In this document: positions 9,602-19,419 of the stretch, piece after piece
How positions within the stretch are numbered: the stretch's first letter is position 1
Layout of the letters: each line of letters opens with the position of its first letter
Source: Gracilaria gracilis
Taxonomy: Eukaryota; Rhodophyta; Florideophyceae; Gracilariales; Gracilariaceae
Length of the DNA stretch: 64,000 bases
Direction of reading: 5' to 3'
Assembly (NCBI GenBank): GCA_030374805.1
Contig: JARGSG010000091.1
Coordinates: forward strand, 62,001 to 126,000
Position numbers and translations under genes: made by a program
Notes under the pieces: model-generated
Database searches by the model: none
What the model was told of the DNA's origin: nothing
The model's input: the letters and a program-made list of their open reading frames with translations, nothing else

Positions 9602-10471
9602 ATGGTGCTTTTTGCTGTCAAGGTTACCGGGACCGGTACAAGGACGACACGAAGCCTGCAGGTGCGATGTAGCTGTATGAAGAATGTCACGATGGGTTTT
9701 CCATGCAGACACATCGTGAGGTGTGCTATGGTCTATTCCGAGGAAGTCATTCGCCAACCTCGGTTCAAAGTCGTGCTGTCCGAATACATAAAGATCGACG
9801 CATTGTTCGACCAGTACTGGAGGAAGGGGTCCCGGGCATTGAATCTCATGGAAGTCTCGCAATTGCGGCACACAGCAGGAGCCTTTCATGCAGATACATT
9901 GAAATCAATGATGTCCGCGGAAAATGTACAAGAACCAGAAGCATTGAGTAGGATAGTGTGCTGCAATGTGGACGAAGAATTACGTGGATATCTGAAATAC
10001 TCGGAAGGAAAGGTAGTGTACGATCAAAACCATCGCTTGGCTTCCAGTATAGGAGGCAACGCATTGCAAAGGGTCCACAAGGTTTTGCTGAGCGTCAAAG
10101 ACGCTCTTTCAAGCGGCAGTCTACCTCCATTGCTTCTAAGCGAACACATGGAACCCATTGAAACCCAGCCGTCATACCACACCACGATTGACGGATCTAC
10201 CGCCGAGCTAATGGATTTGTTCTCCATTAGAGCCCCAACCTTTGCTTCAATGAAACCGGAAAAGCGAAAGAAGAGTTTCACAGAACAATTCAGTCGTAAA
10301 AAGCAGCGTTTGGGGAATGAAGCGTTCTGTGAAGGTTCGCAAACGCTGAATAATTGTACTCGGCAAATGTCACAAAGCACAAGTTCGAGAGGTGAAAATC
10401 TACCCAATCGCGCGGAAATATCTGAAGCACATTCAAGAGCAATAGATATCATTCAAAGCGTTCACCGTTAG
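9602..10471 (+). pseudogene. MULE-type transposase C-terminal fragment with SWIM zinc finger
   Basis: From the ATG at 9602 the frame encodes 289 aa (open back to a TTG at 9236). Near the N-terminus it has CSCMKNVTMGFPCRH, a CxCxnCxH SWIM zinc finger, followed by an aromatic-rich helix (DALFDQYWRKGS). SWIM fingers followed by such tails are typical of Mutator-like transposases and the FAR1 family. The DDE catalytic domain expected upstream is absent; the sequence before 9602 is Pro/Thr-rich and unlike a transposase. The C-terminal third is Lys/Ser-rich with a likely nuclear localisation signal (KRKKSF, SRKKQR). I read it as the tail of a transposase truncated where the Ty3 element begins, or a domesticated fragment. 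Alternative: an intact host SWIM protein with an unseen upstream exon. Confidence 0.5.
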
Positions 10472-10924
10472 TATTATTGTAGTACTTCCGTCACTAATAT
10501 GAAGAGTATAGAGATAAACGTACCAAAGAAATTTAGTTATAGAGCGAAAGGGAGGGATGAAGAATGATACCGATGCGTTTTTCCAGACCTGGACGGGGTC
10601 AAATTGCAGTTCCTGGACTTGTCCGGGACTGGATAGCTATCCATTTCGAAATGCGCGCCAAAAAGATGGATGTGTTGCGCCGCATATGCGGAAGGACTTG
10701 GCAAGCGATGGTTAGTTGAAAGGAATCTGAGTTGGGTCCCTCGAATGCGGTTGGGGGAGAATGCGAATGGAGAGCTCTGATTAGGTGCAGGCAAATGCGC
10801 TCGTAGAGACCCATTGAGTTGGGTACCACGGCGCATGAGGAGCACCATTGAGTTGGGTCCCTGCCCGTTTATTGGTTCCCATTCAATCCACTTCCTACAC
10901 CAGATACGTCGTGTAGATTTGCCT
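10472..10924. other. Intergenic, no gene seen
   Basis: No supported coding region. GTTGGGTCCC/TTGAGTTGGGTACC-type phrases recur three times between 10731 and 10862 (imperfect, spaced about 40-90 bp). Confidence 0.5.
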
Positions 10925-11200
10925 CTTGCCCGCTGCGACGCCATTCTGCGCGGCTGACGGACAGGATGTCGTTGACGCGCCCCTGCACAACATAGCCGCC
11001 GTCGCGGTAGATGCGCGTGGCTTCGTCGTGTCGCGTGGGTCTGTGGTCGTTGATGAGCATGCGCGCGTGGGCGTCCGCGCTGATGAGCACAACGCGCGAG
11101 TCGCCCACGTGCGCCACTTGCAGCACGGAACACCACGATGCGCGGGCGCTGTCGCTTGCGGCTGACGGGGCGACGCAGCTGCAGCGCCTACTCGCACGTT
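10925..11200 (-). pseudogene. PP2C-type protein phosphatase fragment
   Basis: The minus-strand translation contains VAHVGDSRVVLISADAHARM, DHRPTRHDEATRIYRDGGYV and RVNDILSVSRA in one frame. These are the central PP2C (PPM family) motifs in the correct order: VGDSRxxL, the DHxPxxxxExxRI segment, and RVNxxLxVSRA. The metal-binding DGHGG motif that should precede them and the C-terminal DG/DN motifs are missing. The sequence upstream switches frame, so no complete domain can be read. I interpret this as a relic of a PP2C gene. A two-exon gene is possible but I see no splice signals that would rescue it. Confidence 0.6.
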
Positions 11201-11859
11201 GATGGCAGTGGCGGCGGCAGCGGCTCCGCACGCGGCGGCGGCTCGGCGCGTGGCAGCGGCTCGGTGCGCAGCGGCGGAAGCTCGTCAAGTTCCTGTGCGT
11301 ATATGGGTGCCACCGACCGTTTGACGGAAAGCAGCCGAAGCCAAGAGTCGCTTTCGCCTCGCAGTTCGCCTGAAACACGGGATGAACTTCTGCGCCATTT
11401 GCTTCTGAACCCCCCTTCACTGACATTAATACCTTCATCAAGCTGTTCGGAATGCGTTTCACACCACCTCCTTTTCGAGAATGTCTCTCGACATTCTGCT
11501 GTTCAACATCTCATACCCCTGTCCATTACCCTACATCCATCAACTTTTTCGTCTCCCTCGGATGACATTAGTAATACTTTGGCCCAAGAGATTGAGAAAG
11601 GTGCACAGCTCTTCTTCATTTCGTTCACTAACGCAGCCTTAGTTCACGTCCTAGCATCCTCCTCATCGGTATCACCGCAGAAGAGAAGCAGGAAGATTCG
11701 GTCGAAGATATCTCTTGTAATAGAAATGCTCCCCGAAGATGGATATAGTTCGCCTTCACACGACTCTTCACTGTTGCGGATGGCACATTCTCAACCAAGC
11801 GTGGAAGCATCCAGCTCTGGCGAGTTTCTGCTCCGTAGTGAATCTGCAGCTATAGTGCT

Positions 11860-12762
11860 TTATGGTGCTGTTTTTGGTATGGCTGCAGCAACGATTGGAA
11901 GCGATTCGCAAACCACTTCCGGAATGAATCTGTTTGTAATGCCCAGGTAATGCCAATTTAGTGCCACCGACGTGGCCCACTCCGCCGCCGCCGCCGCCAG
12001 CGCCCAGCCGGGCACCTCCGTCGCCCCGCATCCGTCCCGCTCGAACTCGCACGTCGAGCGCGTCGTCTCCAGCAGCAGCTGCCGCCGCACTTCGCCGTCC
12101 ATGTGCGTCAGCATCGCGTAGATTTGCACCAGCGGCTCGGGGAGGATGCGCGCGTCGATGCGCTCCATGCGCAGCATCGACATGTTGGTGGCCACCATCA
12201 GCAGCGTGTCGCCAACGGGGACTCGCCCACTCTTCGGCGTTCTGAAGTACAACATGTCACCGTCGATAAAGCTAGTCCCGCAAATTCTGTTGTCCTTGCA
12301 CACCACGACCATCTCCTCCGAATAGCTCACGTTCTTCAAATCGGCGATCTGATACAAATAGCCCGTGTCCGTGGAGCACGCAATGTGCTCGCTGTCTACG
12401 CTAGAGTTGCCAGTCATGTGCGTCACCACGACTCCGTCCACATTCGCGCATCGCAAGTACGCTGGCCTTCTCTCCAATACAGCGTCCGACAGAAAGCGCG
12501 TTGATGCCGTTGCTGTGACGCGAAAGAACTCCTCGCTGATTCGCACCTTCTGCACGGCCACATCGCTGAACATCGCCACCACCGATTCGAGGCACACGAT
12601 CTGAGCGCGGAGCGCGTGAGCGGAAAACCCATGGTTAGAGAAACACAAAGAGAGCCACGAGAAGCGTATAAAGCACACACAGATGCACGGTCGCAAAAGA
12701 AAAAAGCTCATGAGGAGCAACAGTTGCAGCCTCCACAGCCACCACCGAATATGGTGCAGCAT
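11860..12762 (-). CDS. Hypothetical protein with N-terminal hydrophobic anchor
   Basis: ATG at 12762, 300 aa. The first 45 residues hold a long hydrophobic run (LQLLLLMSFFLLRPCICVCF) that would act as a signal anchor or leader. The rest is soluble-looking with scattered cysteines, and the segment VPVGDTLLMVATNMSMLRM resembles a buried beta strand plus helix. I do not recognise the family. The C-terminal third is GC-rich with an alanine run (ALAAAAAEW). Nearby frames to the left carry a PP2C relic, so this could be another decaying gene. The start is supported only by being the first ATG in a long frame. Confidence 0.4.
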   Translation of the reverse strand: MLHHIRWWLWRLQLLLLMSFFLLRPCICVCFIRFSWLSLCFSNHGFSAHALRAQIVCLESVVAMFSDVAVQKVRISEEFFRVTATASTRFLSDAVLERRPAYLRCANVDGVVVTHMTGNSSVDSEHIACSTDTGYLYQIADLKNVSYSEEMVVVCKDNRICGTSFIDGDMLYFRTPKSGRVPVGDTLLMVATNMSMLRMERIDARILPEPLVQIYAMLTHMDGEVRRQLLLETTRSTCEFERDGCGATEVPGWALAAAAAEWATSVALNWHYLGITNRFIPEVVCESLPIVAAAIPKTAP

Positions 12763-12782
12763 GGAATTTCGTTCTTGTCAAT

Positions 12783-13831
12783 TCACCTCTTTGGGTTCAG
12801 AGCGCGCTGCATGGTCTCTGAGATAGTTTTGGCAACAATCGATTGAATGTGGTCACGGCTCCGCTCAACAACATTTTGAACTAAGGATTCGATATCTCTC
12901 TCTGTCGTAGCCTGTCGGCGTTCTCTTCTGAGCTGTACATCTGCCAATTCTGCCATACTTTTCGTCATTTCCTTCATGCTGTCCACAAGGTCTGACTCTC
13001 TGCGTTTTGCGGTGGAAACGAAGGGTTGGTGCAACTGGCGTTTACGAACTCCGGAGCTCGGAGTGTCTGTACGCACCGGAGTACATCGATTGCCATCTGC
13101 GGCAACGCCAGTACGAAATGCAGTGCTACCCTGGTTCGGCTCGTCTTCTTTATCTATAGTGCTATTGTACGTGAGTGATACCATCTTCGAGAGAATCCGT
13201 TTCTGAATATTCTTGGCACGGCGAACAGAATCCGAGCACGTAGGGTCACCCGTCTTCTTTTGAACGTAAATGAGCTTATCATACTTCGTTTTCAGCGCGT
13301 CCGACCTTCGCCGCGGTCTATCGTTTTCTTGTGCGTATCTGTTGTAATCGCGGTAAACACGGGCCCAACCATTCATTCCAATTGGTTCATGTTCTTCTAT
13401 TGCATCCAGTAGTACGTTTACATCTTCTAATGTGTAGTTCCAGCTGTTCGGTACCCTTTCCTTCTGATTGCTACTTTTATATCTACTGATAGGCAGTTCT
13501 TCGTCGTCTTCATCTAGTACTGGAGGCTGTCGTTACTGATGCTTGGAGATTCGTCGTCCTCAGCAAACATGTTTCGCTCTTTCTCACCAATATTCAGGAG
13601 TTCCTCAATACGTAAGCGTTGGCGTTGCATTTTCGAAATTATGATGTGGTCCTGTTGCAGTTCGTAGTTTACTTTACTTTGGCGCGACGAAAACGGTAAC
13701 ATGGCGTGAATGCGAAGCGGTACAGGGTCCAACGGAGACCCTGGCCACTGCACGACTCGTCTCGTTCTTTGCATAGTCTGAAAAAACACGAAGCGGTTAC
13801 ATACAGAGAAGTGTAACCAACTAGGCTTCAT
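12783..13831 (-). pseudogene. Myb/SANT-like (DUF6818-type) protein, frame-broken
   Basis: The minus strand encodes SWNYTLEDVNVLLDAIEEHE followed by PIGMNGWARVYRDYNRYAQE and a basic segment with KTKYDKLIYVQKKTGDP and VRRAKNIQKRI. This is the Myb/SANT-like DNA-binding pattern (DUF6818) seen in oomycete and algal expansions, often mobile-element linked. A coiled region and an Arg-rich C-terminus follow, ending at 12783. The domain begins upstream of the first in-frame ATG (13376). The frame is closed by TAA about 150 nt upstream, while an ORF in another frame (13514-13831) ends exactly where this one opens. One indel, or an unseen short intron, separates a plausible acidic N-terminal half from the DNA-binding half. 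Confidence 0.5.
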
Positions 13832-13997
13832 CCCATTTCTGTCGTGAGACGTTCCCTTTCCGGGATAAGGATTCTAGGAATTTTTGGATGGACCCACTCT
13901 CACACTCCCCCCCAGTTGCCTGAGTCACCCGAAACTCCTGAAAACAGCCATTTACGCCGCAGTGGCACTGTAAGCGATCACATGTCCAAATTTCGAA

Positions 13998-14055
13998 GAA
14001 CTCGCCGGGAATCGAACCCGGGACCGACAGCTACCTAGCGCTGGGCCCATACAGT
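13998..14055 (-). tRNA. tRNA-like 3' half next to the copia insertion site
   Basis: The minus strand has CCCGGGTTCGATTCCCGG, a canonical T-arm with the TTCGATT loop, followed by a 7-nt tail CGAGTTC as acceptor 3' strand. The matching 5' acceptor GAACTCG is not found at the expected distance, on either side of the element. The target duplication ACAGT (14051-14055) sits about 55 nt from the tRNA 3' end, so the retrotransposon would lie inside a normal-length tRNA. I consider it a tRNA fragment or pseudogene; identity is unresolved. Confidence 0.45.
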
Positions 14056-14295
14056 TGTGGGAATGACGTACACATTTCCGAGTGACGTACAAACTACATT
14101 TACTTTGCTCTAAGTAGTACGTCACATAGTTAGCCGAACGGTCGCTTAGTATCCCTACATAAAGGCACACCCCGTAGCCTCACAGCTCGATGAGAGCGAG
14201 GCAGCCTGCTGTGCCACATTGTATCGCTTGTGAGAAGCTTCCCTCCCCACTACGCCACGATGGACTTCGAGCGCATCGCCGAAGCCCAAACGATA
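14056..14295 (+). mobile_element. 5' LTR of Ty1/copia element
   Basis: A 240-bp direct repeat, identical by eye to 18751-18990, flanked outside by ACAGT (14051-14055 and 18991-18995). It begins TGTGGG and ends CGATA rather than the usual CA. A TATA-like CATAAAGG lies near 14158. The gag ATG (14260) is inside the LTR, so the last 36 nt encode the first 12 residues, as in yeast Ty1. Confidence 0.95.
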
Positions 14296-15405
14296 GTTAT
14301 GGGCCCAGGAGGGGGACTATCTCCGAGTAACATTCTGATACCGCCCAAACTCCGGCCGGACACCGACAAGCTGCTTTGGCGCGAAGCCGTTTTCGAATGG
14401 GCAGAGAATCTGAAGGCATGTGCAACCGGCGGCGACTCTCGCGCGAAAGGCGCCGCAGCAACTCTCGGTATGACTCTCTACCGCTCTTTGGAGTTCTCGA
14501 AGAAAGAAATGGTCAAGAAATCCGTGCGAACGGGTGAGCTCATACTGACACCGCAATCCACGGATGATTCTCTGAACCAGTTAGAATTCGTGAAGAAAAT
14601 AGTTAATCTGGTGGCCAAAGATTCGACCGTAGACCGTTTACGTCGCATTGTACGTCTATACAAGGAGATCAACTCCTGTAAGCGCAAGAAGAATGAGTCT
14701 ATCTCCCAATACGTCGAACGGTTCGCGGGACCCGCTTTATCCTACCTCAACCTAACAAACTGAGATCAAGACTCTAGCGAGAGTCAGAGTTTTGCGATCG
14801 TACTAATCCTGAATGCGGGTCTGTCTTCACAGACGTTTTCTAACATCATTAGTAACCTGGTAGTCTCTACTAAGACAAGAAGTGGTAGAGACGATGCAGA
14901 CATTACTCTTTCTAAATCGCGGGTGAAGGTTATCCAGAAGGTCTTATCTGAGAGCACCGTATCACGAAACGATGATCTGAAGCTCGAACGCGAACAATCG
15001 CTAACCACCATCAAGGCTGCCCTGGAACAACACGAAAAAGCATACACGCCTGAGAAGGAATGCTCGTGGATTGGTTTGCAGGAAGCCATCGTCGCACTTG
15101 AAGAGGCCGGACTTGAGGAAAAAGACCTCGAAGAGAAGGAGATTCCTGAACGAAATGATGATCGTTCCAGCAAATCGTACCTGAACTCTAACAAGTACCA
15201 AAAGCGACACACCAAGCGTAAGCGAGATACGAAGATGACGTCACAGGACAAACAAGAAGACGAGGATAAGACACAAGTCGAAACCGAAAAGACAGATGAA
15301 CCTCCCAATACCAAAAGGACTCCCAACCATCATAAGACGAAATTCCACAAAAAGAGTAGAAATGATGACTATCGCAAGGGAGCTCCGAAAACGTATTTTC
15401 AGTAA
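14260..15405 (+). CDS. gag: Ty1/copia Gag with in-frame TGA
   Basis: Gag of the copia element, starting MDFERIAEAQTI inside the LTR. The frame runs to a TGA at 14761-14763, then continues in the same frame without another stop to TAA at 15403-15405. Protein on both sides looks like one Gag: helical capsid-like sequence before the stop, helical sequence after it, then a Lys/Glu/Asp-rich tail (KRHTKRKRD, HHKTKFHKKSRN). No CCHC zinc knuckle is visible; the basic tail may bind RNA. The single stop is either a recent nonsense mutation in an otherwise intact element or a readthrough site. Since the LTRs are identical, any mutation would be young. Confidence 0.85.
14296..14308 (+). other. Primer-binding site, initiator Met tRNA half-molecule type
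   Basis: Immediately after the 5' LTR the sequence is GTTATGGGCCCAG. It is the exact complement of CTGGGCCCATAAC, the anticodon stem-loop of eukaryotic initiator tRNA. Drosophila copia and yeast Ty5 use such an internally cleaved initiator tRNA. The site is also translated as part of gag. Confidence 0.85.
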
Positions 15406-18400
15406 GGGATTCGGGTACACCTTCTCTAGACCCGAATCCCATACTTGACGAAGGGAGCCCCATATCTTCTGGGGGTATTATATCAGCTCAACGCCTGTGT
15501 GACGTCTTAGGAATCACTTTTGACCCCTTCAAACCTAGGACGAAATACCGAAGAGGTTGGGGACACAATTGCGTCGACTCCAAAATGATATCATGCTCAT
15601 GGACACTATCTACGCAGGATATACACAACCAATCTATCGATATCACATTCGATCTATTCGAAGATGATTCGCCATTGACGATTGGAATGGATATAAAGCG
15701 CCATAGCATCACTGACTTCACCTCAGATCCCCCCACCATACACATCAAGAGGAGTTTCGATAGAGAAACACGAGTAATGGAGTTATATGTTAAGTCAACC
15801 TCACCATATGACACACGAGCATATATACTGATAACACCCACGATGACCGGTCTCCTATCAAACACGGTGAGCAAGCTACGCCCGAGCACACTGGCTAAAA
15901 GGCTACATCGTCTCACACATGCTCACCCCGACGAAATCATCGCCTTGTGTGAGCGCGCTGGGCATGGCTCCAATGAACTGAAGATCGAGATCAAGAAGAT
16001 AACGGACGAATGCAGGATATGCGCTGAGTCAGGATTGCCAGTTCCCACGAAGAAGATTTCTATCAACCATGTCAATCAAGCCTTCAATGTCGAGATACAA
16101 GTGGACTTCATGTTCTGCACTATACGAACCACAAAGTATCTCGTGCTCAACATTACTGACTGCGGGACAGGATATGCCGAAGCAGTAATCACATCGGACA
16201 GGAACGCTGAAACAGTCGTGAATACCATAGAAGTAGAATGGCTGAACCGACACGGCAGTCCCGATGCCCTTTCAGGGGATGATGAATTCGATTCGAGGCA
16301 CGTACGCCGGTTCTTGTCAGGTCGTGATATTCAATTCAAAGGACGTCCAGTCCGAAGACATAACAAGACAGGGGTGGTGGAACGAAAGAACGGAGTAATT
16401 AAGTCCGTTCTCGAGAAACTACAGAAAGAGAACACCACAGGAACCGATCGTACTATCCTATCGCGTGCCGTGTTTCTGGCAAACTGCTTCACAGGATCCA
16501 AGGTACTCAGTTCGTACGAACTCGCGAAAGGGTATGCCCCTTCGTTACTAGGAGCTCCAAAAAGACTCGTGTCCGATGAGCTCCTAACTGCTTACGCCGA
16601 ACAAGCCGCCACTCGTGCATTACAAAAAGCACTGAAAGCGCGCAACCGATCGAAACACACCGAGTCCTCTATAAAAGAGGGCGACGAGGTACTCTTCTTC
16701 TTTAAAACGACTGCACAGAACGTCCCTGACGAGTGGAGAACGGCGGTGGTCGTAAAGACGCACAAACACGTCGTAGAAGTGCGAAGACGACAAGGTGGAC
16801 CGATATCCAAAGTGGCATACGAAGATATCCGTCTTCGACCGAACTCGGAACTAGCTCGCGAATTAAGCGAAGGACTCATGGAGGACTACATAGACCTCCC
16901 GCTCACCCCGGACTCTGATGACGAAGTCGTGATCTCTGGCTCACTCATGGCATCCAATGCACCGACCATAGAAGCGGTACAAAAGGATATGGGAGAGTAC
17001 GCGGAGGAGCTCATCAACGAGCCAAACATGACGCACAATCGTGACCTGTCTTCTAGCGAGCAGGTCATCCTACGAGGGATGCAGAAGGTCCTCGGCGCAC
17101 GCCAAGTCTCGGCCCGCGAAGTCCAATTCGCCCCTCCGTGGATATTGGAGAAAGCCATTAACAAGGAGCATGAAGACAATTGGACAGACTCTTACGAAGA
17201 AATCTACGAAGAAGACGTGCCACATGGAGCAAATGTCATCTCCTCACACACAGTCTTCAAAGTCAAACAAGACGAAGACGGCAAGAGGAAGCTCAAAGCG
17301 CGATTAGTGACACACGGGAATCGCGACGATCTCAAGGACGAGATCAGGAAAGACTGCTCCAATGCAGATATGATCATTGTTCGTCTCCTCATCAGTGTCG
17401 CTCTGTGTCTTGGATTTTCTTTCGGTGTTGCGGACATCAAAAAAGCCTTCCTGCAAAGTGGACCGATTCAGAGAGATATATATGTTAGGCCCGCTCCAGA
17501 ATTCCGAACGAAAAGAGGCGTGTTATGGAAACTCACTAAACTCCCCTATGGAATCGTAGAAGCCGGAAGACAATGGGCTAAACGCATAGAGTCGTGGATG
17601 CTGAACGACGAAGGCTTGACCAGAGTGGACGGGGTTAACCAACTATTCTTCAAACGCGACGAAGACGGGAATATTATACTGGCCATCGCGAAGATAGTAG
17701 ACGATCTGTTGGTGGCTGGTACGGATCTACTGATTGAAACCTTCATGAAGCGCTTGCAGGATGAATTTGAAGTCGGGAAAGTACGCATTGGTAAAAAGAT
17801 CAACTTTGCGGGATGCGACATCATCGAGGACGAAGACAGCAACATACTTCTCACGATGACTCCTTACCTGGATCGCCTTTACGCTATAGAAGTGTCGCGC
17901 GCAAGGAGGAGAGAACGCCATGAACGCGTCACGGCCGAAGAGATGAGAACCTACCGATCATTATCCGGTACACTCATGTACCTCGGCTCCGCGGTGCTCC
18001 CACAGGCATCACTGGTCACATCTAAAATGCAGCAGGAACTTGGCAACTTGCGCGTGGGACACCTCGTAGAAGCGAACGGCATGCTACAAGAGATCTGCCA
18101 TTTAAAACCGACGATCAAATACATCCGACCATTGGGCGTAAGATCAGCGATTCTCGTTAGCCTTTCAGACGTTTCACATGGAACAAATGAGCACGCATAC
18201 GGTCAGACGGGCGTCATATGTGGAATCAAGTTCACCACGTCTTTCGACGACCAGCCTATCTTCCATCCTCTTTACTGGTGCAGCACGAAGCAACGTCGAG
18301 TTACATATTCGTCCTTCGGCGCCGAGATATTGGCTTGCGCTGAAGCGGAATATCGCGGTTTTGACATGAAGGAAACCTTGAACGGCATCTTTACTCACTG

Positions 18401-18692
18401 CAAGATTGCCCACCATATCTTTGTGGATTCAAAGGCTCTCTTTGGCACGATAACCACCCTACATGAATGCAGGGAGTTTAGGCTTCGCAAAACTGTCACA
18501 ATGATACGAGATGCGTTTGAGTCGAAGGAGCTGAACATGTTAACTTGGATCCCGGGCACGCTGAACATCGCAGATGCATTAACGAAACGGAGCACTAAAC
18601 ATTCAGCGAATATGAACAACATGCTACGTGAAGGATTCTGGTCCATCGACATCGCGAAGGGCAAAACGCATAACTCCGAATCGTGGATATGA
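15369..18692 (+). CDS. pol: Ty1/copia Pol (PR-IN-RT-RNaseH)
   Basis: Open frame from 15369, overlapping the gag end in the -1 frame; a TTTT run at about 15396 before the gag stop could permit slippage (inference). An apparent protease motif VRDSG lies at the overlap. Integrase follows, with DFMF, a DDEFDSRHV segment and ERKNGVIKSVLEKL. Copia-type RT has FGVADIKKAFLQSG, KLPYGIVEAGRQW and the catalytic IVDDLLVAG (I in place of the usual Y). RNase H/tether comes last, with SSFGAEILACAEAEYRG, FVDSKALFG and NIADALTKR. Domain order IN before RT defines Ty1/copia. The frame is uninterrupted for about 1,100 codons. A G-run (GGGGGG, 18742-18747) just before the 3' LTR is the likely polypurine tract. 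Confidence 0.95.
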   Translation, partial: LSQGSSENVFSVRDSGTPSLDPNPILDEGSPISSGGIISAQRLCDVLGITFDPFKPRTKYRRGWGHNCVDSKMISCSWTLSTQDIHNQSIDITFDLFEDDSPLTIGMDIKRHSITDFTSDPPTIHIKRSFDRETRVMELYVKSTSPYDTRAYILITPTMTGLLSNTVSKLRPSTLAKRLHRLTHAHPDEIIALCERAGHGSNELKIEIKKITDECRICAESGLPVPTKKISINHVNQAFNVEIQVDFMFCTIRTTKYLVLNITDCGTGYAEAVITSDRNAETVVNTIEVEWLNRHGSPDALSGDDEFDSRHVRRFLSGRDIQFKGRPVRRHNKTGVVERKNGVIKSVLEKLQKENTTGTDRTILSRAVFLANCFTGSKVLSSYELAKGYAPSLLGAPKRLVSDELLTAYAEQAATRALQKALKARNRSKHTESSIKEGDEVLFFFKTTAQNVPDEWRTAVVVKTHKHVVEVRRRQGGPISKVAYEDIRLRPNSELARELSEGLMEDYIDLPLTPDSDDEVVISGSLMASNAPTIEAVQKDMGEYAEELINEPNMTHNRDLSSSEQVILRGMQKVLGARQVSAREVQFAPPWILEKAINKEHEDNWTDSYEEIYEEDVPHGANVISSHTVFKVKQDEDGKRKLKARLVTHGNRDDLKDEIRKDCSNADMIIVRLLISVALCLGFSFGVADIKKAFLQSGPIQRDIYVRPAPEFRTKRGVLWKLTKLPYGIVEAGRQWAKRIESWMLNDEGLTRVDGVNQLFFKRDEDGNIILAIAKIVDDLLVAGTDLLIETFMKRLQDEFEVGKVRIGKKINFAGCDIIEDEDSNILLTMTPYLDRLYAIEVSRARRRERHERVTAEEMRTYRSLSGTLMYLGSAVLPQASLVTSKMQQELGNLRVGHLVEANGMLQEICHLKPTIKYIRPLGVRSAILVSLSDVSHGTNEHAYGQTGVICGIKFTTSFDDQPIFHPLYWCSTKQRRVTYSSFGAEILACAEAEYRGFDMKETLNGIFTHCKIAHHIFVDSKALFGTITTLHECREFRLRKTVTMIRDAFESKELNMLTWIPGTLNIADALTKRSTKHSANMNNMLREGFWSIDIAKGKTHNSESWI

Positions 18693-18750
18693 TAAGTTCT
18701 CTATGTTTTTTTTTTTTTGTTGTGGTAGGATACTAGCGCGACGGGGGGTG

Positions 18751-18990
18751 TGTGGGAATGACGTACACATTTCCGAGTGACGTACAAACTACATTTACTT
18801 TGCTCTAAGTAGTACGTCACATAGTTAGCCGAACGGTCGCTTAGTATCCCTACATAAAGGCACACCCCGTAGCCTCACAGCTCGATGAGAGCGAGGCAGC
18901 CTGCTGTGCCACATTGTATCGCTTGTGAGAAGCTTCCCTCCCCACTACGCCACGATGGACTTCGAGCGCATCGCCGAAGCCCAAACGATA
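18751..18990 (+). mobile_element. 3' LTR of Ty1/copia element
   Basis: A 240-bp copy matching 14056-14295 without a visible difference, followed by the ACAGT target duplication (18991-18995). It contains an orphan copy of the gag start codon (18955). Identical LTRs imply very recent insertion or gene conversion. Confidence 0.95.
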
Positions 18991-18995
18991 ACAGT

Positions 18996-19419
18996 AACTA
19001 TGGAAAGACGACTGAGCCAGAGAGAGAGAGAGTAAAACGCAATCCGGGCGCTATGAGGCACGTCCGCTACAGTGTTACTTTTAGTACACTCTCACAACAG
19101 TACGTGTAGCTTGCACGACTACCCGGTGCAGTGCAGCGCCTCGGCCCGCCGGCGATGAAGCGTGCACGTCTCAACAACGACATTCCCTTGCAGCGCGTGC
19201 GATTCCAAAATAGCGCTTGACGTACGCACTACGCTTCGCTCGACCGTTTACACAGACACAGACAAGAGTCTCGAGACTCTTGTCTGTTACAGCGCGTTGT
19301 TAACACCGTTCACGTCTATTGGCCTTTCCGGAGTTTGACTTAGGTTGGTGCAGAAGGTTCAAAGCCCACTCATCCAAACGAACATTGTGGGCTTGGAAAG
19401 TAACCACTGTGTTCGCGAA
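18996..19419. other. Upstream region of the first NLR gene
   Basis: No gene is seen. It holds an (AG)n run (19019-19031) and a 30-bp perfect palindrome (19258-19287). The NLR frame is open from 19345 but starts there with TTG; the first ATG is at 19420. Confidence 0.5.
19258..19287. repeat. 30-bp perfect palindrome
   Basis: ACAGACAAGAGTCTC followed directly by its exact reverse complement, with no spacer. It lies about 130 bp before the NLR start codon and may extrude as a cruciform or act as a dimeric-factor site. Confidence 0.9.

Noticed and set aside
9240..11700. 5' LTR of the Ty3 element
   Set aside because: No stretch matches the 3' LTR start, the 102-bp unit or the palindrome density.
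11138..11950. 270-codon plus-strand ORF
   Set aside because: Ser/Gly-rich, overlaps the PP2C relic on the other strand and lacks recognisable domains.
13998..14055. Circularly permuted tRNA gene
   Set aside because: No 5' half (GAACTCG start) found downstream of the 3' half on the minus strand or across the element.
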